Assembly: GCA_023417065.1 (NCBI GenBank)
Contig: JAEZGH010000057.1
Span: forward strand, 124,001-188,000
Direction of reading: 5' to 3'
Source of the DNA: Bacteroidota bacterium
GTDB taxonomy: Bacteria; Bacteroidota; Bacteroidia; Cytophagales; Cyclobacteriaceae
DNA length: 64,000 nucleotides
Position 1 is the first letter of the stretch. Each line of letters opens with the position of its first letter. The notes under the pieces are model-generated. The model was given only the letters and a program-made list of their open reading frames with translations. It made no database searches and was not told where the DNA came from. This document shows, piece by piece, positions 61,952-64,000 of this stretch. The position numbers and the translations under genes are program-made.

Positions 61952-61982
61952 CAAAGGTACGGCTAAGAATACGAAAATCAAT
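61952..61982 (-). promoter_or_regulatory. Promoter of the ECF sigma gene
   Basis: On the minus strand ATTG (61982-61979), 19 nt, then TACCTTTG (61959-61952), a perfect -7 element. Transcription should begin about 3 nt before the ATG at 61943. Confidence 0.75.
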
Positions 61983-62087
61983 GTAGCAACAATTGGATTA
62001 TTATTCCAGCTGCCATACAGTTGTTTGTAAGGATTGAACATGACAAAAATCAAAAAACCGGGGTAAGGCCCATTGAACGTTATACCT

Positions 62088-62095
62088 TAACTTTG
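62088..62095 (+). promoter_or_regulatory. Candidate -7 element (TAACTTTG) for the second desaturase gene
   Basis: A perfect TAnnTTTG lies 64 nt before the ATG at 62160. No clear TTTG is found 19-20 nt upstream, so activation by another factor, perhaps the ECF sigma beside it, is possible. Confidence 0.5.
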
Positions 62096-62159
62096 TGTTT
62101 GGAGATCGTACCTGCATCTCGCACAACAAATCATTTTTTTACTCAACGAAGTTTCCTTC

Positions 62160-63116
62160 ATGTCCGCTACCTCTCTTACTCCTGAAGTCAGACGTAAACC
62201 GATCCTGAAACAGGAAATTGCTTTCGCTTTAGTGCATCTTCTTCCATTGGGAGCGCTTTTCACAGGAGCGACTCTTTTCGACTGGATTCTCTGTGCATTT
62301 CTCTATGTATTCCGGATGTTCTGGGTTACCGGCGGCTACCACCGTTATTTTGCCCATAAGTCTTACAAAACGTCACGGTTCTTCCAGTTTGTAATTGCAT
62401 TTATGGCGCAGACCTCCGCTCAGAAGGGGGCACTCTGGTGGGCAGCGCACCACCGCCATCACCACCGTCATAGTGATACTCCTGCCGATCCGCATTCGAT
62501 GAAAATCTACGGCTTCTGGTATTCCCACATTGGCTGGATTGTGGGACCCGATTTTAAGGAAACTGACTACAAAACCATCGGCGATTATGCCAAGTATCCC
62601 GAGCTGGTGTGGCTGAATAAATATTATCTCGTGCCGCCATTTGTGCTTGCCCTGGTTGTAATGGCTCTCGGTGGAATTGTCAACGGAGGCAGCATCACCG
62701 CAATGTTCACCTCTGCGGGATTTTCGTCACTGTTTATCGGTTTCTTCCTGAGCACGGTAATCCTTTATCACGGTACGTTCAGCATCAACTCGATCATGCA
62801 CAAGTTTGGAAAGCAGCGCTATGAATCGAATGATGAGTCCCGAAACAGCCTCTGGCTGGCCCTGTTGACGCTGGGCGAAGGCTGGCATAACAACCACCAT
62901 TATTATGAAGTTTCTTCCCGTCAGGGTTTTTTCTGGTGGGAAATTGATATCACCTATTACATCCTGAAAGGTTTGGCTGCCGTAGGGTTGATCTGGGACC
63001 TGAAGGGCGTTCCCAGTCACATCAAGTACTCGAAAAATAAGGCGCATGCAGCTGAGTTGCGGAAACAGCTACAGCAGCAGACCCTGAATTCAGAAAAAGG
63101 TGAACTGGTGCACTAA
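62160..63116 (+). CDS. Membrane fatty-acid desaturase (delta-9 type), copy 2
   Basis: A 318-residue desaturase of the stearoyl-CoA delta-9 family. His boxes: GYHRYFAHKSYK, AHHRHHHRHSDTPADPHS and WHNNHHYYEVSSRQG. Four membrane helices are visible. It is longer than copy 1 at 60477 and the two are not close paralogues. It is divergent from the ECF sigma gene (216 nt between). The C-terminal tail is charged (LRKQLQQQTLNSEKGELVH). Confidence 0.93.
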   Translation: MSATSLTPEVRRKPILKQEIAFALVHLLPLGALFTGATLFDWILCAFLYVFRMFWVTGGYHRYFAHKSYKTSRFFQFVIAFMAQTSAQKGALWWAAHHRHHHRHSDTPADPHSMKIYGFWYSHIGWIVGPDFKETDYKTIGDYAKYPELVWLNKYYLVPPFVLALVVMALGGIVNGGSITAMFTSAGFSSLFIGFFLSTVILYHGTFSINSIMHKFGKQRYESNDESRNSLWLALLTLGEGWHNNHHYYEVSSRQGFFWWEIDITYYILKGLAAVGLIWDLKGVPSHIKYSKNKAHAAELRKQLQQQTLNSEKGELVH

Positions 63117-63137
63117 GACCGGTTCCGTAAGAAATAG

Positions 63138-63165
63138 AAAAAGCCGCTCTCTGAGCGGCTTTTTT
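63138..63165. terminator. Bidirectional terminator between desaturase and tRNA genes
   Basis: AGCCGCTC and GAGCGGCT form an 8-bp stem with a TCT loop, flanked by A on the left and six T on the right; it can serve both the desaturase gene and the tRNAs on the minus strand. Confidence 0.92.
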
Positions 63166-63200
63166 GTTGTCTTCAAAAGAAAGGAATCGTTTTCCGAAAG

Positions 63201-63286
63201 TACCCCGGGCGGGACTTGAACCCGCACGACCATTACTGGCCACAGGATTTTAAGTCCTGCGTGTCTACCAATTCCACCACCAGGGC
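63201..63286 (-). tRNA. tRNA-Leu (anticodon TAA)
   Basis: An 86-nt class II tRNA on the minus strand. The 7-nt anticodon loop reads CTTAAAA, so the anticodon is TAA (decodes UUA). A long variable arm (GTGGCCAGTAATGGTCGT) separates the anticodon and T arms, and GGTTCAAGTCC marks the T loop. The acceptor stem has a G-T pair at position 1. CCA is not encoded. Confidence 0.95.
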
Positions 63287-63365
63287 AGGCTTGATTCACC
63301 GAAAAAGTGAACCGGCCAGAAACAAAAAAGTGTGAGATGAAACCCACACTATTTTTGCATTTGTG

Positions 63366-63438
<73 letters not shown>

Positions 63439-63598
63439 TTATGGATCCGGAACCGAAGATCGATTCCGAAAGGGACTGCAAATTTATAAGCGATTCCGGA
63501 ATTTCCAAGGCTTGCCGAAATCACTTCCCTAAAAATTTTTTTCTAAGCTTCAGTTCAGGGCCCCCATATTGAACACCCAGGCATCCCTGACAATCTGT

Positions 63599-64000
63599 TC
63601 AGGGCCTAACACCCTGAGCCAGTTGTACATCTTCCCGAATAACAGGATCCTCACCATACATGCGGTCGAACACCTCTTTGTCCGCCCCGTAAACATCGTC
63701 GTAAAATTCAACCGCGCCATCGCGCCATGCACACGTCAGGTATCGCAGATGGACGGGTATCGGCTCCGTTATCCGGATGGTCATCTGCTTTTCGAACTCA
63801 AGGTATTGATCCAGATCTTCAGGTGAAACGATGTCATTACCGCGCACAAGATATCTCCCGAGTTCCATAGCCTTTTCAACGCGCACGCAACCGTGACTCA
63901 GGGCGCGCTTCTTCCGATCAAAAAGTAGCCGTGCGTTTGTGTCGTGAAGAAACACCGCATACGGGTTGTCGAACCAGAATTTAATAAGACCCAACGCATT
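63599..64000 (-). CDS. L,D-transpeptidase (YcbB/LdtD type), C-terminal part only
   Basis: The last 133 codons of a gene whose 5' part is beyond the window. It opens with NALGLIKFWFDNPYAVFLHD, and the catalytic motif SHGCVRVEKA with the active-site Cys is present. This combination is typical of the YcbB/LdtD group, which makes 3-3 cross-links in peptidoglycan. After the motif come about 85 residues of the usual C-terminal part ending QLAQGVRP. Protein as a whole would be 500 residues or more, but that cannot be seen. Confidence 0.9.
   Translation of the reverse strand, partial: NALGLIKFWFDNPYAVFLHDTNARLLFDRKKRALSHGCVRVEKAMELGRYLVRGNDIVSPEDLDQYLEFEKQMTIRITEPIPVHLRYLTCAWRDGAVEFYDDVYGADKEVFDRMYGEDPVIREDVQLAQGVRP

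Overview
The window is about 64 kb of chromosome from a Bacteroidota bacterium, most likely of the Cytophagales (Chryseolinea/Ohtaekwangia-like); this is my inference. Support: a gliding-motility lipoprotein (GldB), a TonB receptor with a carboxypeptidase-D-like N-terminal domain, many lipoproteins with short Cys lipoboxes, the gene order rpsU-xer-hpf, promoters of the Bacteroidota type (TTTG, about 19 nt, TAnnTTTG), tRNAs without an encoded CCA, and almost no Shine-Dalgarno sites. GC is near 50 %. Genes are packed, with few gaps above 200 nt. I see no insertion sequence, prophage, CRISPR array or plasmid gene, so this is mostly core genome.

Layout. 1-4.2 kb: a TonB-dependent receptor followed by a truncated-by-the-window beta-helix lipoprotein. 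4.3-10.6 kb: LemA, two small lipoproteins, prfA, an M28 peptidase, tag and a trans-sulfuration enzyme. 10.8-17.3 kb: a NarL-type two-component pair, a degenerate receiver protein, a holin-like membrane protein, a DEDDh/GIY-YIG nuclease fusion, a metallophosphoesterase, MoxR and a catalytically dead Nudix regulator. 17.4-22 kb: rimP-nusA-infB, with its own promoter and a hairpin in the leader. 22.1-26.4 kb: nucleotide-sugar genes ugd-uxs-rmlB-rmlA. 26.5-31.6 kb: acyl-CoA dehydrogenase, rpsU, xer, hpf, metK and an RsmI-like methylase. 31.6-35.4 kb: a five-gene run with an aminotransferase, an EamA exporter and exported YCII domains. 35.4-43.9 kb: DUF6702-gldB-tpiA-prmA facing HupE/UreJ and two tandem M1 peptidases. 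44-51.3 kb: threonine dehydratase, polA, acyl-CoA synthetase, DinB, a 2OG oxygenase and an LEA-2 lipoprotein. 51.4-55.9 kb: a third M1 peptidase, purM, a SpoU methylase and an exported methyltransferase. 55.9-56.4 kb: the only sizeable gap, holding tandem repeats and a structured GC-rich element. 56.4-64 kb: mutS, a DEAD-box helicase, two desaturases around a truncated SigJ/ECF41-type sigma factor, two tRNAs and the end of an L,D-transpeptidase.

How the genes work together. Translation and its control are the strongest theme (prfA, rimP-nusA-infB, rpsU, hpf, prmA, tRNAs, SpoU and RsmI-like methylases). DNA repair is scattered (tag, polA, mutS, DEDDh/GIY-YIG nuclease). Envelope and secreted functions form the rest (TonB receptor, GldB, M1/M28 peptidases, nucleotide sugars, desaturases, L,D-transpeptidase). 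I found no clear new defence or biosynthetic system. The best leads are the truncated sigma factor between the desaturases, the structured element before mutS, the proofreading-dead Pol I, the pseudo-receiver and the rimP leader hairpin. All family calls are from reading motifs by eye; no searches were run.
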